This document shows positions 16,380-25,184 of a DNA stretch of 32,731 nucleotides, piece after piece. Position 1 is the first letter of the stretch. Every line of letters starts with the position of its first letter. The notes beneath the pieces are model-generated. The model searched no databases and had not been told where the DNA came from. It saw only the letters and a program-made list of their open reading frames with translations. Position numbers and translations under genes: made by a program. The stretch is taken from NCBI GenBank assembly GCA_002395225.1, contig DGWH01000011.1:1-32731 (forward strand), given 5' to 3'. Source of the DNA: Christensenella sp. UBA4263. Its GTDB lineage: Bacteria; Bacillota; Clostridia; Christensenellales; Aristaeellaceae.

Positions 16380-17431
16380 TGAAAGCCGTTGCATCAGACT
16401 TCCTCGTGTACGATCAGGCAACGAATTCGTATCACGAAAACCCGGAACAGATTGTCAGAGATGACGTCGAAAAGCATTACTGGAAGCATGTGGGACTGAC
16501 CATCGCCAAGGACTGGCGGCTCTATGTCATGCTGGTGCCCATGCTTTTGGTCTTTCTGTTCTGGCGCTACTTCCCGATGTATGAACTGCTCGGGTGCTTT
16601 AAGGTAGCAGACAATGTCCTGCCGGTTTCGGACCAGCTGTTTTCCGGCTTCTCCAATTTCAAGATTCTGTTGTCCGGCACCGGAACACTCTCCATCGAAT
16701 TCTGGCGGGCACTGAGAAACACCTTCGTACTGAGCTTCTACGGACTCTGCTTCGGATTCCCGATGCCGATCATCCTGGCTCTGTTCTTCAATGAGGTTCG
16801 CAGCAACGCCGCGCGTTCGGTCTATCAGGTGCTGACCTACCTGCCCAAATTCATGTCCACCGTCGTTATGACCTCTCTGGTCATGATGCTGGTCAAGCAG
16901 GGCGCGCAGACCTCCAACATGGGCATCGTTTCCCAGGCGCTGGCCAATCTCGGCCTCATCTCCCAGGAAACCGCCCGTTCCGGCCTTCTGAACAACCCCG
17001 GCTTCTTCCGCGCCATTTACATCATCAGCGGAATCTGGGAGGGCGCCGGCTATGACAGCATTGTGTTCTTTGCCGCCATTATCGCCATTTCGCCCACCAG
17101 CTATGAGGCCGCCCAGATTGACGGTGCCAACAAGATGGCGCAGATGCGCTATGTCGTTCTGCCCTCCATCCTCTCCACCATCGTCATCATGCTCATCACC
17201 CGAATCGGTTCCCTCCTGAACATCGGCTATGAGAAGGTTATCCTTCTTTACAACGCCAATACCTTCATCACGGCGGACGTCGTCTCCACCTTTGCCAACC
17301 GGTACGGTCTTGAGGGTGCCGCCAAGGGCATTGCCTCTGCCGCTGAAATGATGAACAACGTCATCGGGATGCTGCTGGTCATCGGTGCCAACACCATCGC
17401 CCGCAAGGCATCCAACACATCGCTGTATTAA
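16379..17431 (+). CDS. Carbohydrate ABC transporter permease, LplB type
   Basis: This 350-residue membrane protein belongs to the LplB/YtcP-linked permeases for oligosaccharides. A 45-residue cytoplasmic head precedes 'DWRLYVMLVPMLLVFLFW', the typical first helix and 'FPMYELLG' loop. The EAA loop that contacts the ATPase is 'YEAAQIDGANKMAQMRYVVL'. It ends 'IARKASNTSLY', a common ending in this family. ATG 16379 lies after AAAGGGGG and overlaps the previous stop. It pairs with the downstream YtcP-type permease and the 698-residue binding protein. Such systems commonly take up pectin or other plant-glycan fragments; the GH105 gene downstream supports that reading. Confidence 0.94.
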   Translation: MKAVASDFLVYDQATNSYHENPEQIVRDDVEKHYWKHVGLTIAKDWRLYVMLVPMLLVFLFWRYFPMYELLGCFKVADNVLPVSDQLFSGFSNFKILLSGTGTLSIEFWRALRNTFVLSFYGLCFGFPMPIILALFFNEVRSNAARSVYQVLTYLPKFMSTVVMTSLVMMLVKQGAQTSNMGIVSQALANLGLISQETARSGLLNNPGFFRAIYIISGIWEGAGYDSIVFFAAIIAISPTSYEAAQIDGANKMAQMRYVVLPSILSTIVIMLITRIGSLLNIGYEKVILLYNANTFITADVVSTFANRYGLEGAAKGIASAAEMMNNVIGMLLVIGANTIARKASNTSLY

Positions 17432-17443
17432 TAGGGGGCTGCC

Positions 17444-18334
17444 ATGAAAAGAAAGCTTGAGGTTACGGAGCTGATATTCAAGATTATCAGCTATACGTTG
17501 CTCACCATTTTTGCGCTGGGCTGTCTCTATCCCTTCGTCTATGCCGTATCCGCCTCCATCAGCGGCGCAAAAGCAGTGGACTACAACGAAATCGTCCTGC
17601 TCCCCAAGGACATCCAGTTTGAAGCCTTTCACCGGATGTTCTCGGACAACATGTTCTGGAACGCCTATTCCAATACCCTGTTCCTGACTTTCTACGGCAC
17701 CATCTGGGCGCTGTTCTACTCCATCCTGGGCGCCTACGCCCTCTCCAAGAAGCGCCTGCTGTTCCGCAAGTTCTTCAACTTCTTCCTGGTGTTCACCATG
17801 TGGTTCTCTGCCGGCATCGTCCCGCAGTACCTCAACTATCTGGCCACCAAGTCGGTGTTGAACGGGGCAGGTATCATGGATGACAAATGGCTGGTGGTCA
17901 TCGCCATGGGCATGCAGGCCATGAACGTCATCCTGCTGCGCAACGCCTTTGAAGGCGTCCCCTCGGAAATCGAGGAAGCGGCCATCGTGGACGGCGCCAG
18001 CGAGTTCCAGGTTCTCAGCACCGTCTACATCCCCATGAGCAAATCCACCATCGCCACCGTGGCGCTGTTCTTTGCCATCTCCCGCTGGAACGGCTACTTC
18101 TGGGCACGCCAGATGATTTCCAACTCCTTCGAGAAGCCGCTTCAGGTCTTTATCCGTGAACTGCTGGAGCAGTACCGGGATCCGGAGTTCATCGCCGGAT
18201 GGAACGAGGTGTACGCCTCCGACTCCGTCATCTACGCGCTGATCGTCTGCTCCATCGTCCCGATCCTCATCATCTATCCGTTCATTCAGAAGTACTTTGC
18301 CAAGGGCGTCAACGTGGGCGGCGTCAAAGAGTAA
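17444..18334 (+). CDS. Carbohydrate ABC transporter permease, YtcP/CarB type
   Basis: This 296-residue membrane protein is the second permease half. It has the early 'LGCLYPFVYAVSASISGAKA' region, the EAA loop 'EEAAIVDGASEFQVLSTVYI' and the C-terminal 'YPFIQKYFAKGVNVGGVKE' that marks this family, which ends almost invariably in G-V-x-x-G-x-V-K-x. AGGGGG lies ahead of ATG 17444, 12 bases after the partner permease. A weak hairpin (about 18343-18368) and a GTGC-TTA-GCAC palindrome (18383-18393) lie between it and the binding-protein gene. Confidence 0.95.
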   Translation: MKRKLEVTELIFKIISYTLLTIFALGCLYPFVYAVSASISGAKAVDYNEIVLLPKDIQFEAFHRMFSDNMFWNAYSNTLFLTFYGTIWALFYSILGAYALSKKRLLFRKFFNFFLVFTMWFSAGIVPQYLNYLATKSVLNGAGIMDDKWLVVIAMGMQAMNVILLRNAFEGVPSEIEEAAIVDGASEFQVLSTVYIPMSKSTIATVALFFAISRWNGYFWARQMISNSFEKPLQVFIRELLEQYRDPEFIAGWNEVYASDSVIYALIVCSIVPILIIYPFIQKYFAKGVNVGGVKE

Positions 18335-18406
18335 GTCGTTGTCTGGTTCTCCCTTTCGGGGAAACCGTTCAACATATAGAATGTGCTTAGCACAAGGAGG
18401 ATTCAC

Positions 18407-20503
18407 ATGAATAAGACATTCCTATCCATGCTGCTCGTCCTCATGATCGTGCTCCTGGGCTCCGCTGCCCTGGCCGATCTTGAGCATGCGGACGGAACGG
18501 TACTGCGCATGGCCACCGGCTATAACAGCGCACGGACCGGTCTGTTCTTCGACGATCAGACCGCCGGTGAGGGCATCACCCTGGCCGACGGCAAGACCTA
18601 TCACTCCGGTGACCTCAAACCAACCTGGGTGGAACTGCAGAACATTCTGCATGTGACCTTTGAGAACAAGTACCAGGGCAACAGCGCCAGCGCCGAGTTT
18701 GACTACTGGAAAGAGCAGCTCGGTGAGGTGGACATGCTCTCCGGTACCGCTGCCAAGCTCTCCGAGTACGGCGAGAGCGGCGCCATCGTGAACATCGCCG
18801 AGTATCTGGATCAGATGCCCAACTTCAAGGCGTATCTCGATGCCAACCCCATCGTCCGCCTGTCCATCACCGGCAACACCACCACCGGTGCCATCTACTT
18901 CTCCCCCTACTTCGACGGTGTCAACGACATCGAGCGCATGCCCCTCATGCGTACCGACTGGGTGCAGAAGCTGCTGAACGGCGAGGGCGAGTTCACCGCC
19001 GAGAAGTGCGGAACCCTCAAGGCCGCGGCCTATGAGCCCTATATGCCCACCTCCGGCAGCGTCGATGTCGACGTGGTCAAGCTGGACGGCAGTGCGGTTG
19101 AGACCATTGCCAAGAACTATGACAAGGCCGGCAACATCGTGGCCAAGATGAATGAGGCGCTGGCCGCCGGCGAAGTAAACGGCGTCACCGCTGTCAACAT
19201 GCTCCGCACCTATATCGACGAGGCCTATGACGGCTACTACGGCACCGAGCGCGCCAACCTGTTCATCGGACAGAACGCCGCGTGGGACGCTGACGAGCTG
19301 GTCGCCCTGCTGCGCTGCGTCGTGGCCAATGCCAACACGCTGAACGGCACCGACAAGATCCAGGGCCTGTTCACCCGTGAGGATGACAACAACCAGCGCC
19401 GCGTCGACATGATGCGTTTCGCCGGTCACCTCTTCGGCATCCGCGGTCTTGAATCCCGTCAGGATTTCCTCTATGTCGGCGAGGACGGCTATCTGCACGA
19501 TGCCCGTCAGGAAGAGGCCACCTATGATGCCCTGCTGCGCATGCACAACCTGGTGGAAGAGGGCCTGATTTCCGAAGCGTTCGTCAACAGCGAAGCGGAA
19601 AACACCGGCACCTACCTCGAGAATGACCTTGGCTTCATGCACTACGACTACAACCAGACCCAGACCATCTACAACGAGACCAAGCTCCAGGACGGCGAGA
19701 AGTACATGGCCGTGATGGTTCCTGTGGCCCGCTGGATGGACGGCACCAGTGAGGACGGCGTTTACATGCGCTTTACCGAGTCCTGGCGTTCCGTCAAGAC
19801 CGACGGCTGGGGAATTTCCGCACCCGGTGTTGCCGGCAACAAGGACAAGCTCAACGCCGCGCTGGCCCTCATCGACTACGCCTACAGCCCGAAGGGCATG
19901 ATCCTCATGTCCTATGGTCCGGACGCGTTCATCAAGACCAATGCGGACGGTTCCTACGTCACCTTCATGTTCAACGGCAACGAAATGCCCGAGATCGCCG
20001 ATGCCACCCGTGCAGAGCTCTGGGAGAAGGCCAGCGGCAACTACACCAACTATGCCCGTTTCTACCTCGGTTCCACCCTGTCCTTCGTGAAGAACCAGGC
20101 TTTCGAATATCAGTGCACATCGGATGCTGGCCGCGAGGGCGCAGGTTACATCTCCACCGCCATCGGTCTTGGCACCATCAAGCATCCTGAGCTGGCCATC
20201 ACCGAGAATCCGTGGTACACCTCCGTTCCCACCGTCCTGCCGACCCCCAAGGCCGACAACGACACCATCAACTCCTACACCGAGCTGCGCACCAAGTTCA
20301 GCCTGGCCAAGGGTGATGATCAGGTCAACGTCCTGGTGGACATCATCGCCAAGGGCATGACCTTCGAAGGATTCTCCTCTCCTGAGGAAGCCGCCAGCAC
20401 CGTTGCGGACACCTGGAACGGCCTTGCCTACCTTGACATCAAGGAAATGGCCTGGGAAGAGCTCCTCGACTACTACAGTGCGCTTTATCCGAGCGACAAG
20501 TAA
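18407..20503 (+). CDS. Carbohydrate ABC transporter substrate-binding protein, large
   Basis: This 698-residue extracellular protein starts with a signal peptide ('MNKTFLSMLLVLMIVLLG', cleaved near ALA-DL). It has no lipobox cysteine, unlike most LplA-type lipoproteins, so its anchoring is unclear. The length, the position after LplB and YtcP permeases, and segments such as 'YFSPYFDGVNDIERMPLMRT' and 'AALALIDYAYSPKGMILMSY' fit the large family 1 binding proteins of oligosaccharide systems. ATG 18407 lies seven bases after AAGGAGG; an upstream in-frame ATG (18383) would disturb the signal peptide. A strong hairpin without T run follows at 20537-20571 and may protect this message. Confidence 0.9.
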   Translation: MNKTFLSMLLVLMIVLLGSAALADLEHADGTVLRMATGYNSARTGLFFDDQTAGEGITLADGKTYHSGDLKPTWVELQNILHVTFENKYQGNSASAEFDYWKEQLGEVDMLSGTAAKLSEYGESGAIVNIAEYLDQMPNFKAYLDANPIVRLSITGNTTTGAIYFSPYFDGVNDIERMPLMRTDWVQKLLNGEGEFTAEKCGTLKAAAYEPYMPTSGSVDVDVVKLDGSAVETIAKNYDKAGNIVAKMNEALAAGEVNGVTAVNMLRTYIDEAYDGYYGTERANLFIGQNAAWDADELVALLRCVVANANTLNGTDKIQGLFTREDDNNQRRVDMMRFAGHLFGIRGLESRQDFLYVGEDGYLHDARQEEATYDALLRMHNLVEEGLISEAFVNSEAENTGTYLENDLGFMHYDYNQTQTIYNETKLQDGEKYMAVMVPVARWMDGTSEDGVYMRFTESWRSVKTDGWGISAPGVAGNKDKLNAALALIDYAYSPKGMILMSYGPDAFIKTNADGSYVTFMFNGNEMPEIADATRAELWEKASGNYTNYARFYLGSTLSFVKNQAFEYQCTSDAGREGAGYISTAIGLGTIKHPELAITENPWYTSVPTVLPTPKADNDTINSYTELRTKFSLAKGDDQVNVLVDIIAKGMTFEGFSSPEEAASTVADTWNGLAYLDIKEMAWEELLDYYSALYPSDK

Positions 20504-20536
20504 ACACATTTCCGAACCAGACTTGATCTGATTCTC

Positions 20537-20571
20537 GTCACCATCCCCGGGCTTGGCCCGGGGAGAGTGAC
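20537..20571 (+). other. Strong GC hairpin between binding-protein gene and membrane genes
   Basis: CCCCGGGC (20545-20552) pairs with GCCCGGGG (20556-20563) over a TTG loop, and outer GTCAC/GTGAC arms (20537-20541 with 20567-20571) extend it. No T run follows. It is probably a barrier that stabilises the upstream message. The AGTGAC arm (20566-20571) could instead pair with GTCACT at 20592-20597, beside the next gene's start. Confidence 0.7.
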
Positions 20572-20597
20572 TCTAACATTACTGCGGGAGGGTCACT

Positions 20598-21197
20598 ATG
20601 TATAAAAAGCAGATGACGATCCAGAAAGCCGTCTGTCTGTTCGTGCTGGCTACCAGTGTCATCGTCTTTATCTATTCGCTGGGCATCATGACGGATCTCT
20701 ATGATTCGCTCTACTCAGCCATTGGAGACGCAGCCAACCGGGAGAATACGCGCCGTAATACCGTTGCAGGAGCTTTCATTTACTATGACATGCAGGGCTT
20801 CAACAAGCAGTTTCTGCATCTCAGCATTGGCCTCATCCTGATGAGCCTTCTGCTTTTTATCACCAACACGCATACCAGGCGGCGCTATTACATCGGCAAT
20901 GTTCTTGCAGCAGCAGCAAACGTGATTGCCAACGTCTATGTTGCGTTCTGGGCACACACCCGGATCGCGGCGTTCAAAAACGAATTCCTGAAAATCGACT
21001 TTGAGGCACTTAAGAAATTCAGTGACCGCAGACATACCTACTATACCGAATCCACCTTCTGGTTTGACCTTCATAACCTTGTGTTCTGCCTTGCGATCCT
21101 GGCATGCATTCTGCTGGTCGCAAACATAATCTGGAAATTCAGTCTGATGAAGAAAGAACAGCATCTGATTGATGCAGGAAAGGGAGTTGCCGCATGA
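20598..21197 (+). CDS. Four-helix membrane protein of unknown function (A)
   Basis: This 199-residue protein has four likely membrane helices (about residues 11-31, 72-89, 99-119, 155-180). Between helices 1 and 2 is a polar extracytoplasmic-sized stretch with 'MQGFNKQFLH', and between 3 and 4 a charged stretch of some 35 residues. I do not recognise the family. GGGAGGG lies seven bases or less before ATG 20598. It is followed, with a four-base ATGA overlap, by another four-helix protein, so the two are translationally coupled. Its place between a carbohydrate-binding protein and the ATPase of the system suggests a transport-linked role, but nothing in the sequence proves it. Confidence 0.72.
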   Translation: MYKKQMTIQKAVCLFVLATSVIVFIYSLGIMTDLYDSLYSAIGDAANRENTRRNTVAGAFIYYDMQGFNKQFLHLSIGLILMSLLLFITNTHTRRRYYIGNVLAAAANVIANVYVAFWAHTRIAAFKNEFLKIDFEALKKFSDRRHTYYTESTFWFDLHNLVFCLAILACILLVANIIWKFSLMKKEQHLIDAGKGVAA

Positions 21198-21697
21198 GTG
21201 ATGACCGCACGATAGAAAGAGACCGCATGCGATTCACCAGAAACACGCTTTCCTCAAACCTTGTGCTTCTGGCCATCCTCTTCAATGTTTTCTACTTCAT
21301 CAACATCTATAAATCGGATATCAATCATGTTGTAGGAAACTATTACTATCAGCTCCGCATCGGTGTATCCATTATTTTCAACCTGATCTTTATGCTGGCC
21401 GCCTTCCTGTCCTCCGAGGGCATCAAGAACTACAAGGTCAGCTATGCCTACGCGCTGTTTGTCCTGGGCGCCATGCAGATCATCCGGATCTTCATTCTGC
21501 CCCTGAATGCCCTCAAGACAGAGGTGACCGTTGCAGGACAGACCGGCACCGTGATGGGAATGGGCCAGTTCACCCTGGTCACCATCTACCTGGTCCTTTC
21601 GGGGATCTGCTGTTTTGCCGCCGCTGTCATCGGGCTGAAGAGAAGCCGTGAGCTGAACGAACACCTGGCTTCCCTCGGGCTTTCCGCAAACGCTTAA
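21194..21697 (+). CDS. Four-helix membrane protein of unknown function (B)
   Basis: This 167-residue protein has four likely helices (about residues 20-40, 55-74, 83-103, 126-148), a charged cytoplasmic N-terminus and a short polar C-terminus. The loop before helix 4 is short and glycine-rich ('TVMGMGQF'). The start overlaps the stop of the preceding membrane gene and the ATPase gene begins 16 bases after its end. It does not look like an ABC permease: there is no EAA loop and it is half the normal length. The family is not recognised. Confidence 0.72.
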   Translation: MSDDRTIERDRMRFTRNTLSSNLVLLAILFNVFYFINIYKSDINHVVGNYYYQLRIGVSIIFNLIFMLAAFLSSEGIKNYKVSYAYALFVLGAMQIIRIFILPLNALKTEVTVAGQTGTVMGMGQFTLVTIYLVLSGICCFAAAVIGLKRSRELNEHLASLGLSANA

Positions 21698-21712
21698 GGA
21701 GGAGGGAACAAT

Positions 21713-22792
21713 ATGGCAAACCTCAGCTTACAGCATATCGACAAAATCTACGACAACAACGTCCAGGCGGTCTTTGACTTCAACCTGGAAGTGAAGGACG
21801 GGGAGTTCATCGTCCTGGTCGGTCCCTCCGGCTGCGGCAAATCCACCACCCTGCGGATGGTGGCCGGTCTTGAAGACATTTCAAAAGGCAAGCTGCTGCT
21901 GGACGGCAAGGACATCACCAACGCCCCGGCCAAGGACCGCGACATGGCCATGGTCTTCCAGTCCTACGCCCTGTACGGCCACATGACCATCTACGAAAAC
22001 ATGGCCTTTTCCCTCACCCTGCGCAAGGAAAACCCCAATGTGATCCACAAAAAGGTGCTTGCCGCAGCAGAGATTCTGGGCCTCACCTCCCAGCTCAACA
22101 AAAAGCCCGCCCAGCTTTCCGGCGGCCAGCGGCAGCGCGTGGCCATGGGCCGCTCCATCGTCCGGAACCCCAAGCTGTTCCTGTTCGATGAGCCCCTTTC
22201 CAACCTGGATGCCAAGCTGCGCGGCGCCACCCGGCGGGAGATCCTGCTCCTGCACAAGCGCCTCAAGGCGACCATGATGTACGTCACGCACGACCAGACG
22301 GAAGCGCTGACCCTTGCGGACCGCATCGTCTGCATGTCCATGGGCCATGTCCAGCAGGTCGGAACCCCGCTGGAACTGTACGACACACCGGCCAACCTGT
22401 TTGTCGCCAGCTTCATCGGACTGCCGCCCATGAATTTCTTCGACGTCCGCGTCGAAAACGACACGCTCATCGCCGATCAGTTCCAGACGAAGCTGACCGA
22501 AGAGGAAATTCACCGTCTCCGCGCGTACAACGGCAAAATGATCACCCTGGGCGTCCGTCCCGAGAACATCACGGAGGGCGGCGACATTCACATGAAAGTC
22601 ACCACCAACGAGAACCTGGGCATGAACACCCTGGTCCACGGACACCTGGGCAGCTCAGGCAGCGCCGCCAACAAGATTACGGCCAAGCTGCGCGGCTGGT
22701 GCAACTATCAGAACGGCGATATCGTCCCCATCTCCTTTACCAGGAAGCATTTCTTTGACAAAGAAACCACCAACGCGATCAAGGAGGGATAA
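21713..22792 (+). CDS. ABC transporter ATP-binding protein, MsmK/UgpC type
   Basis: This 359-residue ATPase is of the shared carbohydrate type. Walker A is GPSGCGKST (37-45), the Q-loop 'VFQSYALYGHM', the signature LSGGQRQR (135-142), Walker B LFLFDEP (155-161), and the switch histidine is His193. A C-terminal TOBE-like domain follows ('ITLGVRPENITEGG'), here rather short. AGGAGGG lies ahead of ATG 21713. It sits between two pairs of small membrane proteins, and probably energises the LplB/YtcP permease pair of the same operon, since such permease sets often lack a dedicated ATPase. A second ATPase of the same class at 26163 could compete for or share that task. Confidence 0.93.
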   Translation: MANLSLQHIDKIYDNNVQAVFDFNLEVKDGEFIVLVGPSGCGKSTTLRMVAGLEDISKGKLLLDGKDITNAPAKDRDMAMVFQSYALYGHMTIYENMAFSLTLRKENPNVIHKKVLAAAEILGLTSQLNKKPAQLSGGQRQRVAMGRSIVRNPKLFLFDEPLSNLDAKLRGATRREILLLHKRLKATMMYVTHDQTEALTLADRIVCMSMGHVQQVGTPLELYDTPANLFVASFIGLPPMNFFDVRVENDTLIADQFQTKLTEEEIHRLRAYNGKMITLGVRPENITEGGDIHMKVTTNENLGMNTLVHGHLGSSGSAANKITAKLRGWCNYQNGDIVPISFTRKHFFDKETTNAIKEG

Positions 22793-22795
22793 AGC

Positions 22796-23344
22796 ATGAA
22801 TCAGAATACCGCCAAAATGCCTGAATTTCTCCGCAAGATCATCGTTCATCTGAAAAGGAAGCCGCAGACCATTCCGCTCCTGGCAATGATTATCGCGTTC
22901 CTGATCTACAGCCTGAACCTGACCAATATTTCGCATACCACCAGCCGTATTCAGGGCTATGGAATGGGTCTGTATGGCTTTATCACCATGCTCCTTTCCA
23001 TGCTGTCCTTTGTCTGCTTTACCAACGCGTATCCCAACCGGAAACCCATCAACAAACCCATGTTCATCATCATGCTGGTCATGATCGGCATCATCATCTT
23101 TGCCGACCTGCAGTACCGCGGACTGATTCATACAGCCCTGACCCGTGCCGAGAATCCGATTGCCATGGAAAACTACATCTCCGCCGCATACAATATGCTG
23201 CTGACCCATGTCATTACCCTTGGCATTACGGTTGCCCTGATTCTTTCAATGCCCGTCTATGCCAAAGCCATCCGCGGCATCAAGACCTCCATCGAAGTCG
23301 AGGACAACGGCAAACTGGATGAGATCGAGCTCTCAGACAACTGA
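22796..23344 (+). CDS. Four-helix membrane protein of unknown function (C)
   Basis: This 182-residue protein has four likely helices (about residues 25-42, 57-77, 88-105, 133-153), a basic N-terminus ('IIVHLKRKPQ') and an acidic C-terminal tail ('EVEDNGKLDEIELSDN'). It begins four bases after the ATPase stop, with AAGGAGGG inside the end of that gene, so it is coupled to it. I do not recognise the family, and it shows no obvious sequence likeness to proteins A and B despite the same helix number. Confidence 0.72.
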   Translation: MNQNTAKMPEFLRKIIVHLKRKPQTIPLLAMIIAFLIYSLNLTNISHTTSRIQGYGMGLYGFITMLLSMLSFVCFTNAYPNRKPINKPMFIIMLVMIGIIIFADLQYRGLIHTALTRAENPIAMENYISAAYNMLLTHVITLGITVALILSMPVYAKAIRGIKTSIEVEDNGKLDEIELSDN

Positions 23345-23355
23345 TTTTGTTCCTG

Positions 23356-23384
23356 AATTAGGCGGCAACTGGCCGCCTAATTTT
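23356..23384 (+). terminator. Partial terminator inside the carbohydrate operon
   Basis: AATTAGGCGGC (23356-23366) pairs perfectly with GCCGCCTAATT (23372-23382) over a five-base loop, followed by only two more T residues. It would reduce, not abolish, expression of the membrane protein D and GH105 genes downstream. Confidence 0.72.
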
Positions 23385-23404
23385 AAGAAAATACTGGAGG
23401 CAGA

Positions 23405-24049
23405 ATGGCCTTTGGACGAAAAAAGAACGCTCCGTCCGGTGAGGAGCGCATCCCGTCGGATTATTACAAGCTTCATACCGACGCCGTCAATGATCTGATT
23501 CACGCCACGGCGGAAAATACCCCGGAGTACTCGAAAGAGGAGCTGAACCGTTACCGCTCCAAACAGCGCATCCGCCTGAGTGATGCGGCCAAGGCTCTGC
23601 TCCTCAAATTCTGGTTTGACGGTGCCTGCTGTTTCTTCTTTTTCTGGGGCATCGGCTTTTACGTCAACGGCACACTGGATCAGATGTTTATCCTGGGCCT
23701 GGGGCTGGGCATCGTCAATGATCTCCTGGTCAACAACATGCTGCGCTTCATGGCCAAAACCAGACACGCCAATGATCCGTTCATGATGTTTCCGGAAAAG
23801 AAATACATCTCCCTCTTCCAGAATATTCTGTATTTCTTCCTCGTTCTGTTTCTCGTCTTCTGGGTGTACAACATCGTCAATCTGGTGCTGAACCAGCTCA
23901 TGCATACACCGGACGGCGTCCATTTCGGCGTAGAACCCGTCTTTTTCGGCCTGATTACCCTGGCCATGGACATGCTCCTGATCAAAATGAAGCGAACAAT
24001 GCAACGAATCGTGGCAGATGCCAGACAGACTGCCGCGCAAAAGAGGTAA
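23405..24049 (+). CDS. Four-helix membrane protein of unknown function (D)
   Basis: This 214-residue protein has a 60-residue polar head ('PSDYYKLHTDAVNDLIHATA') and then four likely helices (about residues 64-86, 92-112, 137-160, 174-195), the first very aromatic ('CCFFFFWGIGFYV'). The C-terminus is basic. ACTGGAGG precedes ATG 23405. The GH105 hydrolase gene starts one base after its stop, so the two are co-translated. The polar head could reach a cytoplasmic partner. The family is not recognised. Confidence 0.72.
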   Translation: MAFGRKKNAPSGEERIPSDYYKLHTDAVNDLIHATAENTPEYSKEELNRYRSKQRIRLSDAAKALLLKFWFDGACCFFFFWGIGFYVNGTLDQMFILGLGLGIVNDLLVNNMLRFMAKTRHANDPFMMFPEKKYISLFQNILYFFLVLFLVFWVYNIVNLVLNQLMHTPDGVHFGVEPVFFGLITLAMDMLLIKMKRTMQRIVADARQTAAQKR

Positions 24050-24050
24050 C

Positions 24051-25184
24051 ATGTATTCGAAAATCGATGAATATGTCACTCACCTGATTCGCGTCTCCTC
24101 GCCCGAACGGACCGCATGGAACATTGAACGCATGCGGGACAACGTTCCCCCCAACTGGAACTATATTGACGGGTGCATGATGGTTGCCCTTCTTTCCATG
24201 TCGGAGATCACGGGAGATCCCCGGTACGCGGATTTCGCCGAATCCTTTATCGATGCGTTTGTCATGGAAGATGGGACCATCCGGACATTTGCCCCTCAGA
24301 AACACAGTCTGGATGACATCAACGAGGGACGCGTCCTTTTCCGGCTGTATGAAAAAACCGGAAAACACAAATACCGCCTGGCCGCAGACCGCTTAATGGC
24401 GGCTCTCCGGGAGCAGCCGCGGACCGCGGATGGGAATTTCTGGCACAAGGCCATCTATCCCAACCAGGTATGGCTGGACGGCCTGTACATGGGCCAGGTC
24501 TTCTACGTGCTCTATGAAAAACACTTCGGCACCGGAAATTTCGCCGATACCCTTTCCCAGTTCCAGCAGGTCCGTGCGCATATGCACGACCCGAAAACCG
24601 GCCTTTACTACCACGGGTATGATCAGACGCGCAAGGCCTTCTGGGCCGATCCCGTGACCGGCTGTTCCCGTTCCTTCTGGCTCCGGGCCATCGGCTGGTT
24701 CACCATTGCGCTGGTGGACATCCTGGAGGAGCTGCCGGAGGGGCCGGACAAAGACACGCTGACCGGCATCTACCGGGAACTCATGGAAAGCCTCGTCCAC
24801 TACGCGGATCCCGAAACCGGGATGTATTATCAGGTGGTGGATCAGGCCGGACGCGAGGGCAATTACCTTGAAACCAGCGGTTCCAGCATGATCGCCTACG
24901 CCATGCTCAAGGGGGCCCGGCTGGGCATTCTCTCTGAGGACTATGCAGACCGCGGCGCTAAAACCTTTGATGGCATTGTGAACAAATACCTCTCCTTCAG
25001 CGGGGATACCCTGAATCTGGGCGGCATCTGCCTGGTGGCCGGTCTGGGACCGGAGGACAACCGCCGGCGCGACGGCACGTATGAATATTACATCTCCGAG
25101 CCCATCGTCGAAAACGATGCCAAGGGCGTGGCGCCGTTCCTGCTGTGCTATACGGAAATCAAGCGCCGTCAGTCGGCGGAATGA
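24051..25184 (+). CDS. GH105 unsaturated rhamnogalacturonyl hydrolase (YteR/YesR-like)
   Basis: This 377-residue enzyme, without signal peptide, is a cytoplasmic glycoside hydrolase family 105 member. It removes the unsaturated uronic acid left at the end of pectin fragments by lyases. The (alpha/alpha)6 barrel motifs are present: 'NWNYIDGCMMVALL', 'VWLDGLYMGQVFY' with Asp143 at the place of the catalytic aspartate of Bacillus YteR, and 'FWLRAIGWFTIALVDIL'. ATG 24051 follows AAAGAGG by four bases. The substrate preference (rhamnogalacturonan or another unsaturated disaccharide) is an inference. It indicates that the upstream transporter imports unsaturated pectin oligosaccharides. Its last 16 bases overlap the convergent AraC gene. 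Confidence 0.92.
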   Translation: MYSKIDEYVTHLIRVSSPERTAWNIERMRDNVPPNWNYIDGCMMVALLSMSEITGDPRYADFAESFIDAFVMEDGTIRTFAPQKHSLDDINEGRVLFRLYEKTGKHKYRLAADRLMAALREQPRTADGNFWHKAIYPNQVWLDGLYMGQVFYVLYEKHFGTGNFADTLSQFQQVRAHMHDPKTGLYYHGYDQTRKAFWADPVTGCSRSFWLRAIGWFTIALVDILEELPEGPDKDTLTGIYRELMESLVHYADPETGMYYQVVDQAGREGNYLETSGSSMIAYAMLKGARLGILSEDYADRGAKTFDGIVNKYLSFSGDTLNLGGICLVAGLGPEDNRRRDGTYEYYISEPIVENDAKGVAPFLLCYTEIKRRQSAE

